From: Paenibacillus sp. FJAT-26967 | Lineage (GTDB): Bacteria; Bacillota; Bacilli; Paenibacillales; NBRC-103111 | DNA length: 64,000 nucleotides | Assembly (NCBI RefSeq): GCF_001541095.1 | Contig: NZ_LMXH01000009.1 | Coordinates: 1-64,000 of the forward strand | Direction of reading: 5' to 3' | Shown here: positions 28,109-35,649 of the stretch, piece by piece | Layout: the number at the start of each line of letters is the position of its first letter | Numbering within the stretch: the first letter of the stretch is position 1 | The notes under the pieces: generated by a model | What the model was told of the DNA's origin: nothing | Database searches by the model: none | Seen by the model: the letters and a program-made list of their open reading frames with translations, nothing else | Made by a program: the position numbers and the translations under genes

Positions 28109-28447
28109 ATGGCTCAACAAATTACGGAGATTCTTGAAATGCTAATTCTTGCTGCAGTTACCGCTCTTGCAGGCGTAGTGGCCGTGGCGATTACGTCCGG
28201 CAAAACGTACCTTATTAATTGGCTGCAGGCCCGGACCAATGCGGCACAGCAGGATCTCATTTTTAAAGTCGCCCGCGAGGCTATGGCCTTTGCTGAAAAT
28301 CAGGATGCGTTTATCAAAGGCAAGGACAAGCTTTCCGCGGCCATTGATTACGCGGCCAAGGAGCTACAGAACCGTGGGGTAAATGTGGACCGTAAAAAGC
28401 TGCTGGCAACGGTCCAGGCTGCCTGGATGGAATATAACAAGTCTTAA
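28109..28447 (+). CDS. phage holin, LLH family
   Basis: 112 residues. One N-terminal membrane helix (~10-30, LILAAVTALAGVVAVAI) followed by a charged amphipathic region (NAAQQDLIFKVAREAMAFAE) and RKKLLATVQAAWMEYN at the end: the layout of the LLH-type phage holins. Such proteins form membrane lesions that release the endolysin. GGGGAGGG precedes the ATG. The gene is intact although the endolysin upstream is broken. Its stop overlaps by 3 bp the stop of the convergent 28444-29031 gene. Confidence 0.85.
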   Translation: MAQQITEILEMLILAAVTALAGVVAVAITSGKTYLINWLQARTNAAQQDLIFKVAREAMAFAENQDAFIKGKDKLSAAIDYAAKELQNRGVNVDRKKLLATVQAAWMEYNKS

Positions 28448-29031
28448 CTTCCAATATGGTTTAAGATTTTTTTAGCCATATTATGAAGTCCGTCTGGCAG
28501 TGATAGCTCTGTTATCGAGAACACGAAAATATTATCTTTCGCTGATTCTAATCCATCCGGGAGGTCGTCGTAAATTGAGGTTATAAGGAAATTAGGAAAG
28601 GCTTTATGGCCGGCAAGCGTTTCACTTATGTTTAAAATCAGTGCATGTGAAACATTTTCATTAACATACAGACATCCGAAAGTTTGAGCCCAGTACCAAG
28701 ATTGGAATAGGCTCCAAGCGTTCTGGCTGTTGCTTTTATCTTTAAACATATGATCGAAAAGCCACGGATTGGTTAGGTATCGAAGATCCAAATTTGTAAT
28801 AGCTTCACTCGAAGGATTTAAAAACATTGAATGACTTAAATCTTCAAGGTATCGGTTCCACATTTCTTTTTTATTGTGAATAAAGACATCGTGTTCAAGA
28901 AGCCCTTCTTTATTGGAGTTAATCGCAGGGAATTTAGTCGAACCGGTATAAAAATTGGTATAGATATTATCTAGGAATTGCAAATAATTAAGAACAAAGG
29001 AACATGAGTTTGTTATCTGATTTCCTGTCAT
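28444..29031 (-). CDS. unknown protein, accessory (moron-like) gene
   Basis: 195 residues, AT-rich, with a strong TAAGGAGGAAAT site before the ATG, so it is likely expressed. The protein is soluble, rich in aromatic residues (LRYLTNPWLFDHMF, LFQSWYWAQTFGCLYVNE) and has no recognised domain; I do not know its function. It stands against the transcription direction of the phage lysis genes, as morons and defence cargo often do, and converges tail-to-tail on the holin. It has kept an intact frame in an otherwise decayed element. Confidence 0.6.
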   Translation of the reverse strand: MTGNQITNSCSFVLNYLQFLDNIYTNFYTGSTKFPAINSNKEGLLEHDVFIHNKKEMWNRYLEDLSHSMFLNPSSEAITNLDLRYLTNPWLFDHMFKDKSNSQNAWSLFQSWYWAQTFGCLYVNENVSHALILNISETLAGHKAFPNFLITSIYDDLPDGLESAKDNIFVFSITELSLPDGLHNMAKKILNHIGS

Positions 29032-29120
29032 ATTTCCTCCTTAAAATGTGATGATAATAGAATAGTTCCCAATGGCTTTTGATCCATTGGGAACATTAAG
29101 TTCATATTTACCATGCATGA

Positions 29121-29417
29121 TTAAAAAGGATTATAGAACCCTATTTTACAATTAGGAACAACACTCATAACGACCCCGTTCAAACCATATGACTTACCTG
29201 TAATTGTAGCAGAATATGCCCCTTTATAGCCAGTTATGGATTCGTTACCACTCGCATTATTATTTTGCGATCCTGTTCCTGAGATATCAATAGTTTCTAA
29301 GGGAGTTCCTGTAGTTGTTGAAATTGTAATTTCCCCATTAAAGTAGTATGGGGCTGAAAAGGCAGGGTAAACTTCCCATCTGAAGTATTTACCGGAAGAT
29401 ATATATTCTTGAGACAA
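29121..29417 (-). CDS. unknown fragment, beta-rich, possibly the end of a secreted protein
   Basis: 98 codons from a TTG with no ribosome site. The protein is Gly/Ser/Thr/Asn-rich (ITISTTTGTPLETIDISGTG) and looks like a beta-stranded exported domain lacking its signal peptide. The DNA just upstream switches to the end of an XRE-type gene in another frame, so this is probably a 5'-truncated gene joined to it by deletion. Confidence 0.35.
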   Translation of the reverse strand: MSQEYISSGKYFRWEVYPAFSAPYYFNGEITISTTTGTPLETIDISGTGSQNNNASGNESITGYKGAYSATITGKSYGLNGVVMSVVPNCKIGFYNPF

Positions 29418-29517
29418 ACGGATCGGAAAGCTTTATTCGTCGGGCAAAATCAGTCTGTGTCATTTCAGCTTTCGCGAGGAGATCAGGTAAACGACTCCTC
29501 CTGATCCGGATATTCAA
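29389..29517 (-). pseudogene. XRE-family HTH regulator, N-terminal remnant
   Basis: From TTG 29517 (AAGGAGG upstream) the frame reads RSRLPDLLAKAEMTQTDFARRIKLSDPFVS, quoted here as LLAKAEMTQTDFARRI, the first two helices of a phage-repressor-type helix-turn-helix, then leaves the fold and stops at 29389 after ~42 codons. The break is at ~29410. Confidence 0.55.
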
Positions 29518-29589
29518 AACAAGATGTGCCTCCTTGCTGCTAATGTCTGATTCATTATATATCGTATATAAATAAAAAACGAGCAGCCT

Positions 29590-30000
29590 CTAAGGGCGCT
29601 CGCCTTGTTTGATGCCAAGTGCGTCTTTTAATCCGGCTTCTTCGCTGGCGTCCCGTAGCCACTTAGGCAGCGTGCAGTTTTTGGTCACAGACTTGTTAGT
29701 TGCTTCGTCCCTGTAAGGCGGCAGGTAAACGTCCAGGTATACGATACGGTCCGTCGGGCTGTGCAGCTCGATGTCTTCGGGATTCGACGGATCAGGGATA
29801 GGCAGCCCCTTGTCTTCCATTTCAATGATTCGATCTATCATCATTTCTTTAGCGTTTTTGATGCCTGTCACAGTATCCGCGGCCATGACGGCTGTCCCAG
29901 GAAGGTCGGGAAAATACAAACTAACCCCGTCATCTGCCGTTTCGATAACAACCGGGTAGATAAATGAGTCTTTACGAGCCGGCGAAAAATCGAGATACAT
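29590..30000 (-). CDS. HicB-family antitoxin-like protein (no HicA beside it)
   Basis: 136 residues. IYPVVIETADDGVSLYFPDLPGTAVMA (quoted in part: DGVSLYFPDLPG, ~25-36) followed by AKEMMIDRIIEMEDKGLPIPDPS is the partial RNase-H-like HicB fold, with a ~60-residue C-terminal part that may carry the DNA-binding or partner-binding segment. HicB normally neutralises the HicA mRNA interferase; no hicA frame of ~60 codons is seen on either side. It may be a phage HicB-like protein with another role. The ribosome site is weak (AAGG). Confidence 0.75.
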   Translation of the reverse strand: MYLDFSPARKDSFIYPVVIETADDGVSLYFPDLPGTAVMAADTVTGIKNAKEMMIDRIIEMEDKGLPIPDPSNPEDIELHSPTDRIVYLDVYLPPYRDEATNKSVTKNCTLPKWLRDASEEAGLKDALGIKQGERP

Positions 30001-30027
30001 AACCTTGTGCTGAACAACCTATATATA

Positions 30028-30270
30028 ATGCTTGCAGATGCGATGACAGACCGGATCATAAATGACATGACCGCGATCCTGAAGTAGCTACGAGAGCGAG
30101 ATATAAAAATATATGAGGATGAGAGAGTGGACGATTTTCTAAGGGTCAGATTTACGTGCCGCGGCTACCAGGACGACATTGCTGTTACGCGTGATGTTGT
30201 TAAATCGGAGATCAAGGTCAAGCTGCAGAGGTACATGGGGGATATGGTCAAGGATTTGCAAAGTAAATAG
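30028..30270 (+). pseudogene. small phage gene interrupted by an in-frame TAG
   Basis: A single frame reads MLADAMTDRIINDMTAILK, TAG at 30085-30087, then LRERDIKIYEDERVDDFLRV and on to VKDLQSK with a stop at 30268-30270 (~80 codons). Coding-like sequence on both sides of the TAG suggests a nonsense mutation. The last 26 bp are repeated exactly at 32321-32346. Function unknown. Confidence 0.45.
30245..30270. repeat. 26-bp direct repeat, copy 1
   Basis: Identical to 32321-32346. This copy is the 3' end of the TAG-interrupted frame; the other abuts the truncated terminase. It looks like a recombination scar flanking ~2 kb. Confidence 0.7.
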
Positions 30271-30468
30271 TCAGCACAAAGAAAAGCGACTTATTGGACA
30301 CTAATCCGCCCACGGTCACTTTTTATTATGATTTAGATTTGTAAAAGGATTGAACTAACGGGCAGGATTGCGTAACAAAAGTCTCCCAACTTCGTCTATA
30401 ATTTTACATGGAAATAATTGGGTAGTTGATCGAATCAAATTCGAAGATAAATTGGAGGTTCGAATAGT

Positions 30469-31006
30469 ATGGATGTAAAATCGGAGTTTCTAAAAAAATT
30501 AAAGCTGCATAAAGAGTATAATGAGAGTCAACGTAAATCAGGGCAATTGCTTGAGTTAGAAGGTGCAGATTTATCAGGTATTGATCTATCAAATAAGGAT
30601 TTAAATAGTGCTATTTTGTATGAGGTCAGATTTAATAATACAAACTTAAAAAACTCTGATCTGTATGGTTGTTTTCTGGTTGGAGCATATTTTAATGGGG
30701 CAGATTTGACGGGAGCACTATTAAACAAAGCAAACCTAGATTATACTGCATTCGAAAATGCTACATTAAAAAACGTTTCTGCAGTTAGAGCAACATTGCT
30801 AAGGCTAACATATACCGAGCAGACTTATCTAACGCTTGTCTTATAAGGGTATATTTTAGAGAGGCAAATCTCGAGCAATTTAATCTTAGAAATGCTAATG
30901 TGCAAATTGGATTGATGTAGGTCCAGAAGGCGCCCCTAAGAGAATCGAGGGTGAAGAGATGCGTGCATGGCTATGTAATGCTGCAGATTGCTCAACTAAC
31001 GGATAA
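30469..31006 (+). pseudogene. pentapeptide-repeat protein, frameshifted
   Basis: The first frame (30469-30846) gives 125 residues with an N-terminal helix and repeats such as GADLSGIDLSNKDL and GADLTGALLNKANL (A(D/N)LxX units). Near 30790 the repeat continues in another frame (NIAKANIYRADLSNACLI) and a second shift near 30925 leads to a C-terminal NWIDVGPEGAPKRIEGEEM ending at 31006. Two frameshifts mean the gene is broken. Such proteins form right-handed beta helices; this one's target is unknown. Low GC and repeats around it suggest accessory origin. Confidence 0.7.
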
Positions 31007-31179
31007 CGATAGTTGAATAAACAGTTGAGATGGCTGCTGACCCTTAATGGTACGGATGCCTTTACTCAACTAACGGGCAGGTTAGTGATATTGCTTTAGT
31101 GTAAGAAAGTAAAAAATGGAAACTTTTAACTTGTCACTTCGTCTATTTCATTAGAATTTAATATTGGGAGTGATGAATT

Positions 31180-31800
31180 TTGAAAAAGTTTGTTTTAGGT
31201 CTAATTTGCGGAGTTGGTTTAACAGCAACGACTGCTGTTTATGCAGCAGACACTATTCAAGCATACTTGTTTCCTGCGAAATTCGAAGTGAATGGACAAA
31301 ACAAAGAAATCAGCAGTGAATATACGGTATTGAACTATAACGGTCATGCTTATGTACCTGTACGTTTTGTAGCAGAAAGCTTGGGGCTTGGGATAAGGTA
31401 TGCAGACAAAGATAATGTGATTTTGATTATGAATGAGCCAACTAACGTTGATGAAGTAACAAAAAAGGTTTGGTTGGTCCAATACCGCATAACTAACGGA
31501 GTGGACAGAAATTATGTAAAAGGTCTTTTAGGCGAACCAAGCGTAGAACGAACGAATGATGATTCGCAACAAGCGGTTTGGAGATATGATATATCGCCGA
31601 CTCAAGGATATAAATACGATGATTTAAACAAAATTGACATTAAGGGACTTGAACAAGGAGACATTAAAGCTCAGATTTTCATACATTGGTCTAATGAAGG
31701 CAAAGTTGAAAAAATTGAATTGTGGTACAAAAAAGATAAATGGATTATCGTGAACTATTTATACGAAGACGGCTCAACCACAGATGCTATATACGAATAA
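31180..31800 (+). CDS. secreted protein with copper-amine-oxidase-N-like (stalk) domain
   Basis: 206 residues from TTG 31180, preceded by GGGAGTGATG. A signal peptide covers ~1-22 (FVLGLICGVGLTATTAVYAA). Residues ~35-90 read NGHAYVPVRFVAESLGLGI, the motif of the copper amine oxidase N-terminal/stalk domain common in Paenibacillus surface proteins. The rest (KGLLGEPSVERTNDDSQQAVWRYD) may be a SmpA/OmlA-like fold. Exported; role unknown. A strong terminator follows at 31883. Confidence 0.75.
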   Translation: MKKFVLGLICGVGLTATTAVYAADTIQAYLFPAKFEVNGQNKEISSEYTVLNYNGHAYVPVRFVAESLGLGIRYADKDNVILIMNEPTNVDEVTKKVWLVQYRITNGVDRNYVKGLLGEPSVERTNDDSQQAVWRYDISPTQGYKYDDLNKIDIKGLEQGDIKAQIFIHWSNEGKVEKIELWYKKDKWIIVNYLYEDGSTTDAIYE

Positions 31801-31882
31801 AGCTGAAAAAGCATCATTAAAGATGGTACTTTTTCACTACGCTAACGGGTAACGATAGTTGAATGAACTGCTCTTATTACAA

Positions 31883-31927
31883 AGAAAAGCGACTTTTGGA
31901 TATGATATCCGTAAAGTCGCTTCTTTT
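31883..31927. terminator. bidirectional terminator
   Basis: AAGCGACTTT and AAAGTCGCTT with an inner GGATAT/ATATCC pairing, followed by CTTTTT and preceded by AAAGAA; serves the exported-protein gene and the opposing terminase remnant. Confidence 0.75.
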
Positions 31928-31933
31928 TCAGAT

Positions 31934-32320
31934 TTAATATTTATCACTGCTTTCAATACTCATCACTTGTTGCCTGTGCCATAACTGCTTCAGCAGTTCG
32001 ACTGTCTCAGGGTCACTTGTAATCTGGTGCTCAAACGCCTGTTCCTGGCGCTGTGTTGCCGCTATATCCGCATTAACATGAATATGTTCCTTCTTGCTCC
32101 ACCTTTCGGGGTAACGTCGTTCCAGAAGCCATGCGCCCGCCTTCCAATCGTGCTGTGCGTGACCACGAATCGTTTGGATTGTCTCCGCTTCACAGTCCGC
32201 TATAGCTCGATTATAGGCAAAGTAGAAGTCACTATGAATACCTTCGCTTTCTTGTTCGCCTTGCTTAAGCCATCGGTAAACCGTGTTCGTACTATTTCCG
32301 CAGATACCACAAGCAGTTTC
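31934..32320 (-). pseudogene. phage terminase small subunit, 5'-truncated
   Basis: The minus strand stays open from 32320 to TAA at 31934 without a start codon. It reads ETACGICGNSTNTVYRWLKQ (helix-turn-helix), DFYFAYNRAIADCEAETIQ, then AGAWLLERRYPERWSKKEH, the pattern of small terminase/HTH packaging proteins of Gram-positive phages. The N-terminus ends at the 26-bp repeat, so the gene was cut by recombination. Confidence 0.7.
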
Positions 32321-32346
32321 TGGTCAAGGATTTGCAAAGTAAATAG
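32321..32346. repeat. 26-bp direct repeat, copy 2
   Basis: Exact copy of 30245-30270, placed at the cut end of the terminase remnant. Confidence 0.7.
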
Positions 32347-32408
32347 TTTGAGACATTATTTCAGACTCTCTTGAAAAGAACAAATGTTCTAAATGGGGAG
32401 AGGTTTCC

Positions 32409-32600
32409 GTGATTAACTTAAAGCGATACATTGGCAGAAAGATTGAAATCATTTATGTTGATCGCTTCGAAAAAATCTCGCAGCGCACCATTAAGGTAAA
32501 AGGAATCGAAGGCGAGTTTATCAAGGCATTCTGCCTGGATAAGAATGCAGCACGTATTTTTAAAATGAAGCAGATCCTTTCTGTTAAACCGGCATCTTGA
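32409..32600 (+). CDS. small unknown protein, phage-like
   Basis: 63 residues from GTG 32409 with GGGGAGAGG upstream. It is a basic, beta-rich small protein (RKIEIIYVDRFEKISQRTIKVKGI...) resembling WYL- or SH3-like small domains, but not assignable. Its leader shares GGAGAGGTTTC with the next gene. Confidence 0.5.
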   Translation: MINLKRYIGRKIEIIYVDRFEKISQRTIKVKGIEGEFIKAFCLDKNAARIFKMKQILSVKPAS

Positions 32601-32675
32601 AATTGTATGAATGGGAGTAACTACTCAAACACATAAGCAGATTTAGTCCCAATACACCACGAAGGAGAGGTTTCG

Positions 32676-32918
32676 ATGGATTGCGATCAGATAGGTTTGA
32701 AACATCAAAAAAGGATAGAAGTAGTTTTAACACGGTGTGAACAGAACGAACATGTTTTACATATAAAGCTTTCGTTGCTATTGAATGAACTCAGAATTAT
32801 TCCTGGGGTAAGAGTTGAGGTGCTAACGGAAATAGAGGAGTTATACATACAGAAAGGCATCGACTATTGTTACTTCGCATATCATCACGGATTTCAAGAT
32901 GGTAGAGCGAACAAATAA
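32676..32918 (+). CDS. small unknown protein at the right end of the element
   Basis: 80 residues, AAGGAGAGG before the ATG. It is mostly helical (HVLHIKLSLLLNELRIIPGV) and ends YCYFAYHHGFQDGRANK, a motif like those in small Firmicute phage/ICE proteins of unknown function. No domain recognised. Confidence 0.5.
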   Translation: MDCDQIGLKHQKRIEVVLTRCEQNEHVLHIKLSLLLNELRIIPGVRVEVLTEIEELYIQKGIDYCYFAYHHGFQDGRANK

Positions 32919-32922
32919 ATTT

Positions 32923-32961
32923 GTTAACGTGTTAACGTATTGTTAACGCAAATTCGTTAAC
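32923..32961. repeat. right-end GTTAAC repeats (putative integrase arm sites)
   Basis: Four GTTAAC palindromes at 32923, 32931, 32942 and 32956 in 39 bp, ~93 bp inside the right core; same motif as at 26684-26700. Confidence 0.55.
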
Positions 32962-33053
32962 AACGGTGTTTTAGTGTGCATGATGTTGCAGAACAATTCA
33001 GCAAAATCGCACAAACAGCACAAGTTTGCAACGATGTAACACCCCTAGATTTT

Positions 33054-33075
33054 ATGGGCGGCATGATGTAAGAAG
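33054..33075 (+). repeat. attR core
   Basis: 22 bp identical to the groEL 3' end (26612-26633) but here preceded by non-coding DNA. Confidence 0.88.
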
Positions 33076-33105
33076 GGCTGAACAGCCCTGTAATACCAGT
33101 AAAAG

Positions 33106-33132
33106 CGGACTCCTCCGGGGGTCCGTTTTTTT
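33106..33132 (+). terminator. probable original groEL terminator
   Basis: CGGACTCC, TCCG loop, GGGGTCCG and seven T. On excision it would lie ~75 bp behind the groEL stop. A smaller GGGCTG/CAGCCC hairpin sits at 33075-33088. Confidence 0.75.
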
Positions 33133-33313
33133 CTGTTACCTGAGTTAAAAATCTCATAGATTACGAAAACCACAAGATCTTTCTTTCTGAGCGGTCGTGG
33201 TCCACTTATCAGAGATTAAGAGGGAAGAATAACGATCCATTTATTTACAAAATATTATACCTGCTGGTAATTATTTCTGCTATACTCAAATTACCAAAAA
33301 CAGGAGGTGTATT

Positions 33314-33709
33314 ATGAAAAAGAAAATCATGTCCGTGACTCTAGCAAGTCTTCTTTCTCTCACTTTTGCAGTATCATCGGCCCTGGCGGCTGGTGATCAA
33401 GTCGTTTCCACAGGTGTAACCGGTAATAATTTCAGTTCTACAGCGATCATTGACGGTCAAGGGAAGAATGGGAGATTGACACTGAAAGTAAGCGGGGATG
33501 CTTATGGCATAACCTCCCTCTCCGAGAAATGTTCCAAGAGCTGGGTTAGTAAAGGTCTACTCAATACCAACTCGGTCACGAATGGCGGAGTAGTCACAGC
33601 TAACTTTTATTTGAAAAGCGGCTGCCAGTACAAAGCAGATTTATATGGCACAGGGGATGGACAAGCAACGGTATGGCTCTATAATTACAATGGTCCCATA
33701 GTACCGTAA
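33314..33709 (+). CDS. small secreted protein, unknown function
   Basis: 131 residues. A clear signal peptide (MKKKIMSVTLASLLSLTF, cleavage after SSALA, ~25) is followed by a ~105-residue beta-rich, Gly/Ser/Thr/Asn-rich domain with two cysteines (SEKCSKS and KSGCQYK) that could form a disulfide. AGGAGGTG precedes the ATG. It has its own terminator. No family recognised; it sits just outside the groEL element. Confidence 0.65.
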   Translation: MKKKIMSVTLASLLSLTFAVSSALAAGDQVVSTGVTGNNFSSTAIIDGQGKNGRLTLKVSGDAYGITSLSEKCSKSWVSKGLLNTNSVTNGGVVTANFYLKSGCQYKADLYGTGDGQATVWLYNYNGPIVP

Positions 33710-33740
33710 ATTCCAGTATTATAGGTGAGAAAAACACATA

Positions 33741-33778
33741 AAAAACGACAGCCGCTTTGAAGCGGACTGTCGTTTTTC
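33741..33778. terminator. bidirectional terminator
   Basis: AAAAACGACAGTCCGCTT-type stem: AAAACGACAGCCGCTT pairs with AAGCGGACTGTCGTTTTT around TG; serves the converging secreted-protein and SLH genes. Confidence 0.85.
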
Positions 33779-33789
33779 TTGTCTAGCGG

Positions 33790-35460
33790 TTAAATGAATT
33801 TAGCTGCTTCCAGGAAGCGTTTCAGCATAGCGGCACTTTGTGCACGAGTCGCCTGCTCAAGAGGTTTAATCATAGTCGGTGTCATACCGTCGATGATTTT
33901 CAGATCAAGAGCTGCTGCGATCTCTTTCTCTGCCCAGATGATGCTGTTCGAATCACTGAACTTGGCAAGAAGCTGTTGGCTCTTTGCGGAATCCACATTC
34001 GTGTTTACGCCTGCATAGTTCAATGCACGCACCACCATAGCGGCCAGTTCTTCGCGGGTAATCTGGTTATTCGGACGGAATGTACCGTCTTCATATCCGT
34101 CAACCAGCTTCAGCTTGGCTGCAGTCGCAACCACGTCTGCATACCATTGGTTCGATGCTACGTCTTTGAAGTTAGAAGCGGCACTGTTAGGCTGTACGCC
34201 AAGTGAGCGGACCAGCATTGCTGCGAACTCGGCACGAGTGATGCTGCGGTCTGGCTGGAATGTCGTGTTGGTAACGCCATCCACTACGAGCTTATTAGCA
34301 AGCATCGTAATGTAAGACTCGCCCCAGTGGCCTTTGATGTCTGAGAAAGTTTTATTCAGTTCGAGTACACCGTACACACTGTGGCCTTGACGCTTGATCA
34401 TGACATCTGTTTTGCCATCGCTAAACGTGTAGAAAGCAGGCACGAACATCATGCTCTTAGTGGTTTCGTTATACAGGAATGCAGTTGTTTTAGCTTGGCT
34501 CAGTACGGAGTTAAACTCCAGGCTGCGAGGTACGTACACGCTGCCTGTATCGATTGCTGCAAATTTATCTGCTGCAGTCGCTGCTGCCAGATTAAAGTCG
34601 GCCGGAGTACCTACAATTTTACCGCCCATAGCTGCTGCTGCTGTTTGCATGCTGCTGCGCTGTGCTTCGGATACGAACTTAATGCTGACGCGAATATACA
34701 GTTCACTTGTAGCTACACCCAAAGAGCTGGCAAGGGAATCGTAGCTTAGAGATGCTAAAGGTACATAGTAGACAGCACTGCCGTTTCTGACTTTAACTTG
34801 TTTGTTGGTGCTGTTGTCTTTCAGGATCCAAGCCGGGATGTTGACCATATCCCCATTAAGTACGATTTCGAGTGTATCGCCTTTGCTGAGAGCTTCTTGA
34901 AGCGCTTGAGCGTCAAGAGAGCCATCCGCTCCTGCTTTGAGGATGCTCGGAGCTGTATTCTCATCATCCGGTGTTGTTGCTCCACCTTCGTTACCGCCGC
35001 CTGGAGTAGTAGGGCCGGGGGTGGTATTGTTATCATCGTCACTGTAGTTGGAGTTGTACGCTTCCTTATAAACGGAATCTACTACAGAGTGCAGTCTGAC
35101 GTAGGAATAAGTGGAACTAACAACGGTTGAAAAATCATATTTATATTGCTTTGTCGTTTCATCGTAGTAATTGGCGTATGTAGCTTTAATAACTTTCACC
35201 AAATTACCACTTGGTCCATATACATGCAGGTCGGTTTCATTTCCTACCTTACTATCAAGGTATACGGAACCTGATACGGTATCATTGTTGAATGTTACAT
35301 TTGAGTAGCTTGTTTTGGCTAAAGCAAGAATCGGCATAAGAGCAGAAAGCATTAGCATCAAGCACAGCATCTGTGCAGTTTTGGTAAACCATCGATTCAT
35401 CGGGGCAGCGCTCCATTCATTCTTAGATATTGTTTTTTTAATCTTGATCTTATGTTTCAT
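33790..35460 (-). CDS. exported SLH-domain cell-surface protein
   Basis: 556 residues from the ATG behind AAAGGAGGTG; an upstream extension to 35556 lacks a site. A long signal peptide (hydrophobic core ~29-47, LCLMLMLSALMPILALA) leads to an unknown region, a Pro/Thr/Gly/Asp linker (~125-165) and three C-terminal SLH domains beginning at ~372 (FSDIKGHWGESY), ~431 (FKDVASNQWYAD) and ~501, each with the TRAEFA/TREELA/TRAQSA motif. SLH domains bind pyruvylated secondary wall polymer, so it is anchored to the wall. It lies beside an S-layer-type glycan cluster and could be an acceptor, which is inference; abundant Thr/Ser in the linker fits O-glycosylation. Confidence 0.9.
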   Translation of the reverse strand: MKHKIKIKKTISKNEWSAAPMNRWFTKTAQMLCLMLMLSALMPILALAKTSYSNVTFNNDTVSGSVYLDSKVGNETDLHVYGPSGNLVKVIKATYANYYDETTKQYKYDFSTVVSSTYSYVRLHSVVDSVYKEAYNSNYSDDDNNTTPGPTTPGGGNEGGATTPDDENTAPSILKAGADGSLDAQALQEALSKGDTLEIVLNGDMVNIPAWILKDNSTNKQVKVRNGSAVYYVPLASLSYDSLASSLGVATSELYIRVSIKFVSEAQRSSMQTAAAAMGGKIVGTPADFNLAAATAADKFAAIDTGSVYVPRSLEFNSVLSQAKTTAFLYNETTKSMMFVPAFYTFSDGKTDVMIKRQGHSVYGVLELNKTFSDIKGHWGESYITMLANKLVVDGVTNTTFQPDRSITRAEFAAMLVRSLGVQPNSAASNFKDVASNQWYADVVATAAKLKLVDGYEDGTFRPNNQITREELAAMVVRALNYAGVNTNVDSAKSQQLLAKFSDSNSIIWAEKEIAAALDLKIIDGMTPTMIKPLEQATRAQSAAMLKRFLEAAKFI

Positions 35461-35583
35461 CTTTTGTCGATTCACCTCCTTTGGCGACAGATTATAAAGC
35501 TCATGTTGTAAGTATTTAACAATCGTAATTATCCATATATCGACATATTGAAACATTTAGCTTATAAAATAAGCTTTTTTATC

Positions 35584-35622
35584 AAAATAAAGACCTCATC
35601 CATGAAAAGGACAAGGTCTTTG
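35584..35622 (-). terminator. terminator of the O-antigen-ligase-like gene
   Basis: AAAGACCT (35589-35596) pairs with AGGTCTTT (35614-35621); on the minus strand a T-rich tract follows. Confidence 0.65.
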
Positions 35623-35649
35623 GTAATTGTTATTTAATTTAATCTTGTA

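Noticed and set aside
32027-32374. 115-codon plus-strand frame
   Set aside because: The opposite strand reads as a small terminase remnant, so this frame is its shadow.
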